NCBI GenBank assembly: GCA_963759955.1
Contig: CAVXCA010000038.1
Coordinates: 1 to 64,000, forward strand
From: Roseiarcus sp963759955
Lineage (GTDB): Bacteria; Pseudomonadota; Alphaproteobacteria; Rhizobiales; Beijerinckiaceae
Length of the DNA: 64,000 nucleotides
Reading direction: 5' to 3'
Shown here: piece by piece, positions 1 through 7,207 of the stretch
Layout: every line of letters begins with the position of its first letter
Position numbering within the stretch: position 1 is the stretch's first letter
Made by a program: the position numbers and the translations under genes
The notes under the pieces: generated by a model
Seen by the model: only the letters and a program-made list of their open reading frames with translations
Database searches by the model: none
Told to the model about the DNA's origin: nothing

Positions 1-1554
1 TCGCGCGCTCCATTTCCAGGGCAAGAGTTCGTCGAGACGGCTTGCCGGATGGTCGCCGACGCGGCCGATCAAGTCGGCGAGATAGGCCTCGGGGTTCACG
101 CCATTGAGCTTGCAGCTCTGGATCAGGGTGAAGAAGATCGCCGCCCGCTCGCCGCCGCTGTCGGAGCCGAGGAACGTCCAGTTGCGACGTCCGAGCGTCA
201 GCGGACGGATCGCGCGTTCGGCTGCGTTGTTGCTCATCTCCAGACGCCCGTCCTCGGTGAAGCGGCAGAGCGCTTCCCAGCGATTGAGACTGTAGCGGAT
301 GGCCTTGGCGAGATCGCTCTTGCCGCTGATCCGGGTCAGGCTCGTCTCGAGATGGGCCTTGAGGTCGGCCAAGAGAGGAACGCTCTGCGACTGGCGGACG
401 GCGCGCCGGATCTTGGCGCTCTGGCCGTTGATCCCGCGCTCGACGGCGAAGATGGCGCCGATCTTCTCCAGCGCCTGAAGCGCGATCGGTGACCTGGTTC
501 GGGCGTGTTCATCGAAGAGTTCGCGCCGCGCGTGAGCCCAACACGCCACGGGCAGAAGCCGCGGCCGCCCGGTCTTGGGATCCGGCTCATAGAGCTTGTC
601 GAAACCGGCATAAGCGTCGGCGTGCAGAAAGCCCGACACGGACGCGAGCAGCGCCTGGGCATGCTCGCCCTTGCGGTCGGGGGAATAGCGGTAATAGGCG
701 GCCGGCGGCTTCGCGGAGGCCCAGTTCCCCTCGTCGCGCACGACGACCCATAATCGTCCGCTCTTTGTGCGTCCGCGCCCAGGATCCTGAACCGGAATCG
801 GCGTGTCGTCGGCGTGGACAACGGGGCCGGCGCGGGCGTAGTCGCCAATCCGCTCCGCTATCGGCTGCAACAGCCAAGCGGCGCGCCCGACCCAGTCTGT
901 CAGGGTCGACCGATCGAGGCTCACGCCCTCGCGGGCGTAGATGTCGGACTGGCGGTTCAGGGGTAGATGGTCGCAGTACTTCGCGACCAACACGTGGGCG
1001 ATCAGACCCGGTCCCGGACGGCCGCGTTCGATCGGCAGGCTCGGCATCGGCGGCTGCGTAATGCTCTCGCAGTCGCGGCAGCTCAGCTTCGGCCGCACAT
1101 GCACGACGACCTTGAAGTGCGAGGCGACGTATTCCAGCACCTCGCGCTCCTCGTCGCCGATCTTGCGCAAGCGCCCGGATCCGCACGCCGGGCAGACGCA
1201 GGCGCCGGCATGGGCGACGATCTCGCGCGGAAGATGATCGGGCAGCGGGCGACGGTTCCCCGCACGCGGCACTCGGACGGGCGATCGCGACCCCATCGCC
1301 GCAAGCGCCGCCTCCTGTCGCGCTTCGTTCGCCGCCTCGGCTTCCTCGATGTCGCTGATCGCCAGTTCGAGCCAATCGATCTGACGGTCGAGCTTCTCGG
1401 ACGACTGGCCGAAGCGGGCGCGGCGCAGCGTCGCCAACTGCGCCTTCAGCTTCTCGATATGCAGCGTCTTGGCGTAAAGCTCAGACTGCAAAGCCGCCGC
1501 GAACACGCGTAGGGCGTCCGGATCCGAAGGCAATTCCGCAGTGGCGAGAGACAT
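1..1554 (-). CDS. tnpC: IS66-family transposase TnpC, 3' end outside the window
   Basis: This is the DDE transposase of the IS66 element. The frame from ATG 1554 stays open for exactly 518 codons to base 1 with no stop, so only the last few residues are missing. Visible landmarks are an N-terminal coiled stretch ending in ARFGQSSEKLDRQ (IS66 leucine-zipper/Orf3 N-terminus), a zinc-finger-like segment CVCPACGSGRLRKIG followed by LSCRDCES, the first catalytic Asp in VVHADDTPIPV, a second Asp in LHADAYAGFDKLY, the C-terminal MSNNAAERAIRPLTLGRRNW signature with the catalytic Glu, and a C-terminus LPWKW close to the usual family end. An upstream in-frame ATG is followed at once by a stop. The copy looks intact. 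Confidence 0.92.
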   Translation of the reverse strand, partial: MSLATAELPSDPDALRVFAAALQSELYAKTLHIEKLKAQLATLRRARFGQSSEKLDRQIDWLELAISDIEEAEAANEARQEAALAAMGSRSPVRVPRAGNRRPLPDHLPREIVAHAGACVCPACGSGRLRKIGDEEREVLEYVASHFKVVVHVRPKLSCRDCESITQPPMPSLPIERGRPGPGLIAHVLVAKYCDHLPLNRQSDIYAREGVSLDRSTLTDWVGRAAWLLQPIAERIGDYARAGPVVHADDTPIPVQDPGRGRTKSGRLWVVVRDEGNWASAKPPAAYYRYSPDRKGEHAQALLASVSGFLHADAYAGFDKLYEPDPKTGRPRLLPVACWAHARRELFDEHARTRSPIALQALEKIGAIFAVERGINGQSAKIRRAVRQSQSVPLLADLKAHLETSLTRISGKSDLAKAIRYSLNRWEALCRFTEDGRLEMSNNAAERAIRPLTLGRRNWTFLGSDSGGERAAIFFTLIQSCKLNGVNPEAYLADLIGRVGDHPASRLDELLPWKWSAR

Positions 1555-1615
1555 GCGAACTTATAGCAGAATCAACGCTGTCATGCGAGAGTAAATCATT
1601 GGAATCACGAAATTA

Positions 1616-1969
1616 TCAGACAGATTCTGGCCGCTTCACCGCCTCCGGCGCGACCGTCCGCCGCCAGTCGATGCCCTCGACGAGCAAGGCGAGTTGAGCG
1701 GGGGTTAGTTGGAGTCGGCCCTCCACGATCGGAGGCCAGACGAACTTGCCTTGCTCGAGCCGTTTGGCGAACAGGCACAGGCCGCTGCCGTCCCACGCGA
1801 GGATCTTCAACATGTCGCCGCGCTTCCCGCGGAACACAAACAGCGCTCCGCAGAACGGATCGGCGGCGAGCACGTTCTGAACCTGCGCCGCCAAACCGTC
1901 CATCCCTTTGCGCATGTCGCAGGGCTGCGTCGCCAAGTAAACCCGAACGCCGGAGCCCGGCGCGATCAT
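1616..1969 (-). CDS. tnpB: IS66-family accessory protein TnpB (Orf2)
   Basis: A 117-residue protein typical of IS66 Orf2, required with TnpA for transposition of IS66 elements although its biochemical role is poorly defined. It shows the family signature VYLATQPCDMRKGMDGLAA near the N-terminus, then LFVFRGKRGDMLKILAWDG and the LCLFAKRLEQGKFVWP stretch. The ATG at 1969 overlaps the tnpA stop as ATGA, indicating translational coupling. A longer reading of the same frame exists upstream but overlaps tnpA and is not needed. Confidence 0.92.
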   Translation of the reverse strand: MIAPGSGVRVYLATQPCDMRKGMDGLAAQVQNVLAADPFCGALFVFRGKRGDMLKILAWDGSGLCLFAKRLEQGKFVWPPIVEGRLQLTPAQLALLVEGIDWRRTVAPEAVKRPESV

Positions 1970-2382
1970 CTCGCCGCCGCCTTCAAGGCCGACAGAACCC
2001 GTCTGAGCGCCGCTTCGTTGACGTTCGCGTCGACCCGAACGTGGGCGCCGCCAACCAGCGTGATCTCGATCGCGCCGCGTCGTTCGACGGCCATCGCCGG
2101 CGTGGCGGGCGGACTCTCCGGTTCGCCGACAATCTCGACCGGAACCAATTCCATGGGCGGCTCGGCTGCTGACAACGGCCGCATCTGTCGGCGCCAGGTG
2201 AATAGCAGGTTCGCATTGATTGAATGTCGCTGGGCGACACCCGACACAGACGTTCCCGGCTCGCCGCACTCAGCCAAAAGCCGCCGCTTCTCATCGAGGG
2301 TGTAGGTTCTGCGCCGACGTCGCCCCAAATTGTCGGGGCGAACGCCCCGATATCCAACGTCACTCGATGAATTCGTGTCCAT
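1966..2382 (-). CDS. tnpA: IS66-family protein TnpA (Orf1), helix-turn-helix
   Basis: A 138-residue protein at the head of the IS66 operon. The N-terminal half holds an IS3/IS911-like HTH: RRRRTYTLDEKRRLLAECG, then SVSGVAQRHSINANLLFTWR, which in the family binds the element ends. The C-terminal half (MELVPVEIV, then GAIEITLVGGAHVRVDANV) is the usual IS66 Orf1 tail. It is coupled to tnpB by an ATGA overlap. Nothing suggests decay. Confidence 0.9.
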   Translation of the reverse strand: MDTNSSSDVGYRGVRPDNLGRRRRRTYTLDEKRRLLAECGEPGTSVSGVAQRHSINANLLFTWRRQMRPLSAAEPPMELVPVEIVGEPESPPATPAMAVERRGAIEITLVGGAHVRVDANVNEAALRRVLSALKAAAR

Positions 2383-2427
2383 TTAGCCCCGCTCGTGGAC
2401 ACTATCGTCAGCGTCCCGACCGAACAG

Positions 2428-3522
2428 CTAGTGGATCGAATCCAACACTTGGTGCCCGCGCCTGACGGCGGCGATGATTTTATTGGGGTCGGCGGTCCAG
2501 GTGAAGGGCGCGGATTGCCGATTGTGCTCTTCGAGGAATCGATTGATGGCGGCCTGCAAATCGACGACCGATCGGAATACGCCGCGCTTGAGTTTGCGCT
2601 TGGTGAGCGTGGCGAAGAAGCCTTCGACGGCGTTGAGCCACGAGCAGGACGTCGGCGTGAAGTGGAAGACGAACCGCTCGTGCCGAGCGAGCCACTGGAG
2701 CACTTTGGGATGCTTGTGGGCGGCGTAATTGTCGAGGATCACATGCACCATCTTGCCGGCGGGAACCCGAGCGTCGATGGCGTTGAGAAAGCGGATGAAC
2801 TCCTGATGGCGGTGGCGCTGCATGTTTTGGCCGATGACCGTGCCGTCGAGAATATTCATGGCGGCGAACAGCGTCGTCGTGCCGTTCCTGACGTAGTCGT
2901 GGGTCATCGTGCCGGCGCGGCCCTTCTTGAGCGGCAGCCCGGGCTGGGTGCGGTCGAGCGCCTGAATTTGGCTCTTCTCGTCGAGAGACAGGACGATGGC
3001 GTGCGCGGGCGGATCGACATAGAGCCCGACCACATCGCGCAGCTTCTCGATGAATTTCGGATCGTTGGAAAGTTTGAACTGCCGCATGCGGTGCGGCTGA
3101 AGACCATGTTTGCGCCAGATGCGTTGAACCGAGCTGACGGAGACGCCCGAGGCCTTCGCCATCAAAGCGCCGGTCCAATGCGTTGTCTCTCCCGGCGGCG
3201 GATCGAGCGTCAGGGCCACGACCCGCGCAACGATCTCGTCCGCCAGCAGCTTGACGCGCGAAGGCCGCGTCTTGTCGCGCGCCAGCCCCTCGAACCCTTC
3301 GTCGGCGAACCGTTCCTGCCAGCGCCAGACACAAGTTTTCGACTTGCCCGTCCGGCGCATGATCTCGTTCGTGCCCACGCCGTCGGCCGTCAAAAGCACG
3401 ATCTGGCCCCGCCAAACGTGCTTCTGCGGCGCGTTGCGATCCTTGATCAGAGCCAAAAGCCGGAGCCGATCTTCCGCCGAAACGGCAAGCGATATTCCCG
3501 TGCGCATGCGCCAGACTCGCAC
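2428..3522 (-). CDS. IS630-family transposase, copy 1
   Basis: A 364-residue DDE transposase. The N-terminal half has paired HTH segments (VGTNEIMRRTGKSKTCVWRW; GVSVSSVQRIWRKHGLQPHR). Catalytic residues are seen as Asp in VLSLDEKSQIQ, Asp in VILDNYAAHKHP and Glu in SWLNAVEGFF, the IS630/Tc1 pattern. The start taken is GTG 3522. Copy 2 could start 12 codons earlier at a TTG, but here a missing C near 3542 breaks that extension, which supports the shorter start or the internal ATG (MRTG). The stop codon TAG takes its last base from outside the element. Confidence 0.9.
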   Translation of the reverse strand: MRVWRMRTGISLAVSAEDRLRLLALIKDRNAPQKHVWRGQIVLLTADGVGTNEIMRRTGKSKTCVWRWQERFADEGFEGLARDKTRPSRVKLLADEIVARVVALTLDPPPGETTHWTGALMAKASGVSVSSVQRIWRKHGLQPHRMRQFKLSNDPKFIEKLRDVVGLYVDPPAHAIVLSLDEKSQIQALDRTQPGLPLKKGRAGTMTHDYVRNGTTTLFAAMNILDGTVIGQNMQRHRHQEFIRFLNAIDARVPAGKMVHVILDNYAAHKHPKVLQWLARHERFVFHFTPTSCSWLNAVEGFFATLTKRKLKRGVFRSVVDLQAAINRFLEEHNRQSAPFTWTADPNKIIAAVRRGHQVLDSIH

Positions 3523-3577
3523 ATCGCCAGTCCGCCGGGAATCTCAATAGGATTCAAATGTCAGATTTCATCCACTA
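2429..3577 (-). mobile_element. IS630-family insertion sequence, copy 1 (1149 bp)
   Basis: The ends are an imperfect inverted repeat: TAGTGGATCGAATCCAACAC on the left against TAGTGGATGAAATCTGACAT read in from the right. The TA at each end is the expected IS630 target dinucleotide. The single gene inside reads leftward. Copy 2 at 18825-19974 differs by only two substitutions and one single-base indel that I could find, so both moved recently. This copy sits directly beside the IS66 element. Confidence 0.93.
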
Positions 3578-3650
3578 GCCGATCCGACCCTCGCCGCGGA
3601 AGGCGGTCGTTACCGGACGCGTACAATGAAACAGTAGAATAGAGCGTAAA

Positions 3651-3959
3651 TCATCGGGTCCTCGTTGAGGATTTGTGCTCCGCCACGATCGCCGCCCGCA
3701 CTGCGGCCGCCGGCGACTTGATCGCCCCCATATGTAGCACGGCAAAGAACCGTCGCTTCGTGCTGCCTTCGATCGGCGACGACCAGGCATAGGCGCGCGT
3801 GGCCTTGGGGTGGCCGGCGAGATCGAAGACATGCACGACGCCTTCCCAAACGGTTTGGCCGTTGTGAGTCTCTGTGACGGGCACGGATTGGGCAAGCGTA
3901 GCCGTCCCGCCGTGCTGAGATTCGACCGCCTCTTTTAGCTGAGAAGGAGCATCGTTCAT
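3651..3959 (-). CDS. small conserved-looking protein, third gene of the GmrSD-like operon
   Basis: A 102-residue soluble protein of unknown function (middle segment VFDLAGHPKATRAYAWSSP, then KRRFFAVLHMGAIKSPAAAV). It has no signal peptide or membrane segment. ATG 3959 overlaps the stop of the nuclease gene as ATGA, so it is translationally coupled to it; a longer start four codons upstream would lie deeper inside the nuclease gene. Position and coupling suggest a partner or modulator of the GmrSD-like protein. That is inference; I do not recognise the family. Confidence 0.7.
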   Translation of the reverse strand: MNDAPSQLKEAVESQHGGTATLAQSVPVTETHNGQTVWEGVVHVFDLAGHPKATRAYAWSSPIEGSTKRRFFAVLHMGAIKSPAAAVRAAIVAEHKSSTRTR

Positions 3960-5629
3960 TTGATTGGCCAAGCCTTCACCGCATATGTTGCCAAAGTTTT
4001 TTGTCGCACGACAATTTCGTCGGCGGTCCAGTCGTCAACATCTGCGATTTGCTTAGTCAGCACATAAGGGGATTTTGCAAACGTGGGCTTTTTCGTTGCG
4101 AATCCAGCGCTCTTTAGGTCCGAATTGTCACTTGCGCGCATCAAAGCGAGATTGCCTATGCGCTTATAATAAAGCTTCGCTTGATCGTCCGAAAACTGCG
4201 GCCAATTGCCGGACGGAGTCTCGGGAAGGACGTGCTCAAGATTGATTGTGCTCCGATCATCATTCGGAATATGCCACGGCTCAGATTCATTTTTCGCCGC
4301 CATTTCCAAAGACCGCAAATAATAACGGGCGAGTTTTCGATTGGAGACGGTGGCGGTCTCGAACGCAATTGAGAAGGCGCCATCGGCGGGAACGAGCGAT
4401 TTGAGCGCTGTTTTCAAATCAGGCGCCGTCGCAATGGCGCCCGTAAAAATCTGATGCGCTGCGCTCGCGATTCCTTCCTCTACACTTCCGGTTCGCGTGC
4501 TGCTTGCAATCATCAGGCGGACCGCGAGAGAAACGCAAAACTGAAACGTTTTCTCGGCCTCCCTTTCCGGCATCTGCTGAGCGATAGCCAACATTAGGGG
4601 TCGAATTGGTTTGATATCAAAAAGATTGAGGGCGTCTATCGCCCTTCTTGTTGTATCTGAATATTTATTCCATTTTTCGTGATCGGCGTTGTGTATGGCG
4701 ACGTAGGAATTTGCTAATGTCTCAAGCTGAGTCGCAAAAGTAACGACCGGCTGCGGAGCCGTGGCGATATTTTGCACGGTCTCGTAGACTTGAGTCTCCC
4801 TTACAAAACCATTCACAACGGTTAGAGCGTGGCGCAGAAAAGTGATTGTTATGTCGTCGACTTCGATCGTTTCCAGAGCCCCGCGCATCAGCGCCCATTT
4901 TTGCTGGACTTCTGGAAGCCGATCACCAGAGCGGCCAAATAGGTAATTTTTTACGAGGTCAGACTGAGAGCTTCGCAACCCTCGATCATTTAAGGTTTCA
5001 AACATGCGATAGGCGTCGGCATCATTGGGAACCCTCAGCAAGACCGCGACCGCGCGAGACTCCATGAAGTTTATCCAACAATTCAAAATGTCCCCGTGGT
5101 CCTTAGGATCGAACCCCGCCACTATCTTCTTCACTTGTTCCTGTGTTTCAGAGAAAGCCCCGTCTAAAAGCGTATGTGACGGCTTAGCCCCAATCGGCAC
5201 CGGCAGTGTGTTTGTGAGCCTCGCACGAAAATAATCGTTGTCGTCAAGATTGAGACGAAGACGTGGAATGCGGGCGCGAGTCACCCGGTCGATCACTGTG
5301 AGAAACTCCGAATTTATCGACTCAGCGATCATGGGTTCGCGCGCTCTCAAATAATTCCTTACGGCCGCGAGCATTATGGCCGTCGTCGCAAGTCTTTGTT
5401 GCCCATCAACAACCTCAAGCGCGGTCCCTCTAGGAATGGTCACAATTGTTCCTAGAAAATAACTTCCCCCTGCGCTTTCAGAAATAGCTCTAGCAAAATC
5501 CTGTAGCAAAGTTCTGACTTCTTTCGTTGTCCAAGAGTACTCCCTTTGATTAGGTGGGACGACGAGTTGATTTTGCTTCAGCACACTGGCTAAACCTAGT
5601 TGTGCGAACCCGATCTCGCTCTCAGCCAT
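3956..5629 (-). CDS. GmrSD-like protein, DUF262 plus DUF1524 (HNH) domains
   Basis: A 557-residue protein. The N-terminal DUF262 (GmrS/ParB-like nucleotidase) domain shows QREYSW at residues 28-33 and the hallmark VVDGQQRLATT around 75; LNDRGLRSSQSDLVKNYLFG follows. The C-terminal DUF1524 HNH nuclease domain has NLEHVLPETPSGNWP near 463, then YYKRIGNLALM. Fused GmrSD proteins include type IV restriction enzymes that cut glucosylated or otherwise modified phage DNA, and other phage-defence effectors. ATG 5629 was chosen because it leaves an 8-bp overlap with the upstream RHH gene; a start at 5680 would overlap more. Local base composition is clearly AT-richer than the chromosome, a sign of transfer. 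The target is unknown. Confidence 0.85.
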   Translation of the reverse strand: MAESEIGFAQLGLASVLKQNQLVVPPNQREYSWTTKEVRTLLQDFARAISESAGGSYFLGTIVTIPRGTALEVVDGQQRLATTAIMLAAVRNYLRAREPMIAESINSEFLTVIDRVTRARIPRLRLNLDDNDYFRARLTNTLPVPIGAKPSHTLLDGAFSETQEQVKKIVAGFDPKDHGDILNCWINFMESRAVAVLLRVPNDADAYRMFETLNDRGLRSSQSDLVKNYLFGRSGDRLPEVQQKWALMRGALETIEVDDITITFLRHALTVVNGFVRETQVYETVQNIATAPQPVVTFATQLETLANSYVAIHNADHEKWNKYSDTTRRAIDALNLFDIKPIRPLMLAIAQQMPEREAEKTFQFCVSLAVRLMIASSTRTGSVEEGIASAAHQIFTGAIATAPDLKTALKSLVPADGAFSIAFETATVSNRKLARYYLRSLEMAAKNESEPWHIPNDDRSTINLEHVLPETPSGNWPQFSDDQAKLYYKRIGNLALMRASDNSDLKSAGFATKKPTFAKSPYVLTKQIADVDDWTADEIVVRQKTLATYAVKAWPIK

Positions 5630-5822
5630 TGTTGTTGGTCCTAAAAGGAACTCGATTGATGAATGGCGCGGTTTGGCCAATTCCCTCTAATTCGCGGATA
5701 GCTGCGGCCCGGAGCCTTTCGCGCACCCATGAAGAGAGGGAAATGCCCGCTAACTCGGCGGCCCTCTCGAATGCTTCTTTTTCAGCATCTTGGAGGCGGA
5801 TTTGAAGAGTGTTCGTTTTCAT
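5622..5822 (-). CDS. ribbon-helix-helix (DUF1778/MobC-like) regulator
   Basis: A 66-residue protein starting MKTNTLQIRLQDAEKEAFER, the beta-strand and first helix of an RHH fold, followed by AAELAGISLSSWVRERLRAA as the second helix. This is the layout of antitoxin-type RHH repressors. It opens the leftward operon and overlaps the GmrSD-like gene by 8 bp. The start at 5822 keeps the standard RHH N-terminus; longer readings run into the control region. Likely role, by inference, is autorepression at the repeats at 5836-5895 and perhaps restraint of the nuclease. Confidence 0.75.
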   Translation of the reverse strand: MKTNTLQIRLQDAEKEAFERAAELAGISLSSWVRERLRAAAIRELEGIGQTAPFINRVPFRTNNNG

Positions 5823-5835
5823 ATCCGATTTGTAA

Positions 5836-5895
5836 TGCATTTGTGTTGACAAAGCAAGGGGTATCCGATAGATGTAGTGCATATGTTGTGACAAA
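5836..5895. promoter_or_regulatory. divergent control region with two 18-bp direct repeats
   Basis: TGCATTTGTGTTGACAAA (5836-5853) and TGCATATGTTGTGACAAA (5878-5895) match at 15 of 18 positions and lie 42 bp apart, about four helical turns. One ends 13 bp before the RHH start codon and the other 10 bp before the IS1-like gene. Each contains TTGT...ACAA inverted half-sites. A TTGACA at 5846-5851 could serve as a rightward -35 with a weak -10. The symmetry suggests operators bound by the RHH protein and controlling both operons. Confidence 0.5.
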
Positions 5896-5905
5896 CGGTG
5901 CTCCC

Positions 5906-6730
5906 ATGAACCGCCTTTCTCTCGCTCGTCGCACTCAAATCGTTGGCGCCCTGGTCGAGGGCAATTCGATCCGCTCCGTTGAGCGCATGACCGACACGCA
6001 TCGCGATACGGTGATGCGCCTCATGGTCGAGGTAGGGACCGGCTGCGCCAAGATCATGGACGAAAGCATGCGCGACCTGTCGTGCCGCCGCGTTCAAGTC
6101 GATGAAATCTGGTCCTATGTCGGCAAGAAGCAATCGCAAGTCGCGAAGGGTGAAGACGGTTCGCGCATCGGCGACCAATACACTTTCGTTGCGATCGACG
6201 GCGAGACGAAGTTGATCCCGTCCTATCTCGTCGGCAAGCGGACGAAGCCAAATGCCGTCGCCTTCATGGCCGATCTATCCGAGCGGCTGGCGAACCGCGT
6301 CCAAATTTCCTCAGACGCGCTCGGGGCCTATATCGACGCCGTTGAACAGGCATTTGGTACCGAAGTCGACTACGGGCAGCAGGTTAAATTTTACGAAGCG
6401 GAACCTGTTGGTCCCGGTCGCTACGGCCCTCCCAAGGTCACGCGTACCACACGGACGGTCATTGCTGGCAAGCCGGACGTTGGCCATATTTCAACCAGCC
6501 TTATCGAGCGCCAGAATTTGACGATGCGCATGAGCATGCGCCGCTTCACCCGACTTACAAACGGCTTCTCAAAGAAAGTCGAGAACCATCGGGCGGCGGT
6601 TGCGCTTCACTTCGCGCATTACAACTTCGTTCGGCTGCATCGGGCCCTTCGCACGACGCCAGCTATGGCGGCGAACGTCAGTTCTCGGCTATGGTCGCTT
6701 GAGGAGCTGATAGAGAGGACAGGCGCATGA
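5906..6730 (+). CDS. IS1-like DDE transposase/recombinase, stand-alone
   Basis: A 274-residue protein of the InsB-like group often annotated as IS1-family transposase. N-terminal HTH: LARRTQIVGALVEGNSIRSV and DTHRDTVMRLMVEVG. Core: first Asp in RRVQVDEIWSYVGKKQ, second Asp in VQISSDALGAYIDAVEQAFG, Glu in STSLIERQNLTMRMSMRRFT, then NHRAAVALHFAHYNFVRLH. I see no terminal inverted repeats around it, and its stop overlaps the start of the next small gene as ATGA, which is unusual for an insertion sequence. ATG 5906 starts the conserved MNRLSLARRTQI. It may be a domesticated transposase or an IS remnant; its AT-richer setting matches the GmrSD operon. Confidence 0.8.
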   Translation: MNRLSLARRTQIVGALVEGNSIRSVERMTDTHRDTVMRLMVEVGTGCAKIMDESMRDLSCRRVQVDEIWSYVGKKQSQVAKGEDGSRIGDQYTFVAIDGETKLIPSYLVGKRTKPNAVAFMADLSERLANRVQISSDALGAYIDAVEQAFGTEVDYGQQVKFYEAEPVGPGRYGPPKVTRTTRTVIAGKPDVGHISTSLIERQNLTMRMSMRRFTRLTNGFSKKVENHRAAVALHFAHYNFVRLHRALRTTPAMAANVSSRLWSLEELIERTGA

Positions 6731-6915
6731 GGCTAAAGCTGTTTATGGATGCCAAGCCCACCGAAATCGAAGAGCAAGTGAACGAGTGGCTGAAAAATAA
6801 AGAGATTGTCGTCATGCGGACCGAAGTCACAATGTCCAACGTCGCGGAGAAGCCAGACGACGGAACATATCCCTGTATCGTCGCGGCGATCTGGTACGAT
6901 GAAAAATCAAATTAG
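6727..6915 (+). CDS. 62-residue protein coupled to the IS1-like gene (Cse60-like layout)
   Basis: The sequence opens MRLKLFMDAKPTEIEEQVNE and ends in CIVAAIWYDEKSN. This strand-helix-strand pattern, a short strand, the EIEEQVNEWL helix, then a hydrophobic strand ending in Tyr, resembles the small Cse60-like family of unknown biochemical role, but the match is only to the pattern. ATG 6727 overlaps the transposase stop, so the pair is one operon. AT-richer codon use sets it apart from the chromosome. Confidence 0.6.
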   Translation: MRLKLFMDAKPTEIEEQVNEWLKNKEIVVMRTEVTMSNVAEKPDDGTYPCIVAAIWYDEKSN

Positions 6916-7052
6916 GACACTACCCGGCCGCCGGAGGCGGCGCGCTGAAAAGCGCGCCATTGACAGGCGCGAAACTTCGGAAACAAGAGGCTTCCATGAG
7001 GTCGACGGCGCTCTCCGCCGAGCTGGCGCCGGTTACGGCCGCGCCGCCGAAC

Positions 7053-7138
7053 TGTCATGCCCGCGAACGCGGGCATCCAGTCTCCAGCCGCCGGCGTCGG
7101 TTGCCTCGCCTGGATCCCCGCTTTCGCGGGGATGACAA
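7053..7138. repeat. REP-like palindromic intergenic repeat
   Basis: Two hairpins face each other: TGTCATGCCCGCGAACGCGG followed by GCATCCAG on the left, and CTGGATCCCCGC followed by TTTCGCGGGGATGACA on the right. Such GTCATGCCCGC...CGGGGATGAC blocks are common dispersed repeats in proteobacterial genomes. It marks the boundary between the accessory island and the haem cluster. The rest of 6916-7207 holds nothing I recognise. Confidence 0.8.
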
Positions 7139-7207
7139 TTGGCTTCGCCCACGCGTCGTCCGCCGCCCCCCTAGCCTTCGCGCGCATTCTCGCTTAATGG
7201 CGCGCGC

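Larger units (their letters stand above)
1..2428 (-). mobile_element. IS66-family insertion sequence, cut by the left window edge
   Basis: Three genes in the classical IS66 order tnpA-tnpB-tnpC read leftward, with an ATGA overlap between tnpA and tnpB and a 61-bp gap before tnpC. The left end lies outside the window. I could not recognise the right terminal inverted repeat in the 46 bp between tnpA and the neighbouring IS630 element, so the right boundary is only an upper limit and the end may have been lost when IS630 inserted beside it. Confidence 0.85.

Noticed and set aside
2395..3642. 415-codon open frame antisense to the IS630 transposase, repeated at 18719-19975
   Set aside because: The DDE motifs are on the leftward strand; the plus-strand frame has no known fold and appears in both copies only because the element is duplicated.
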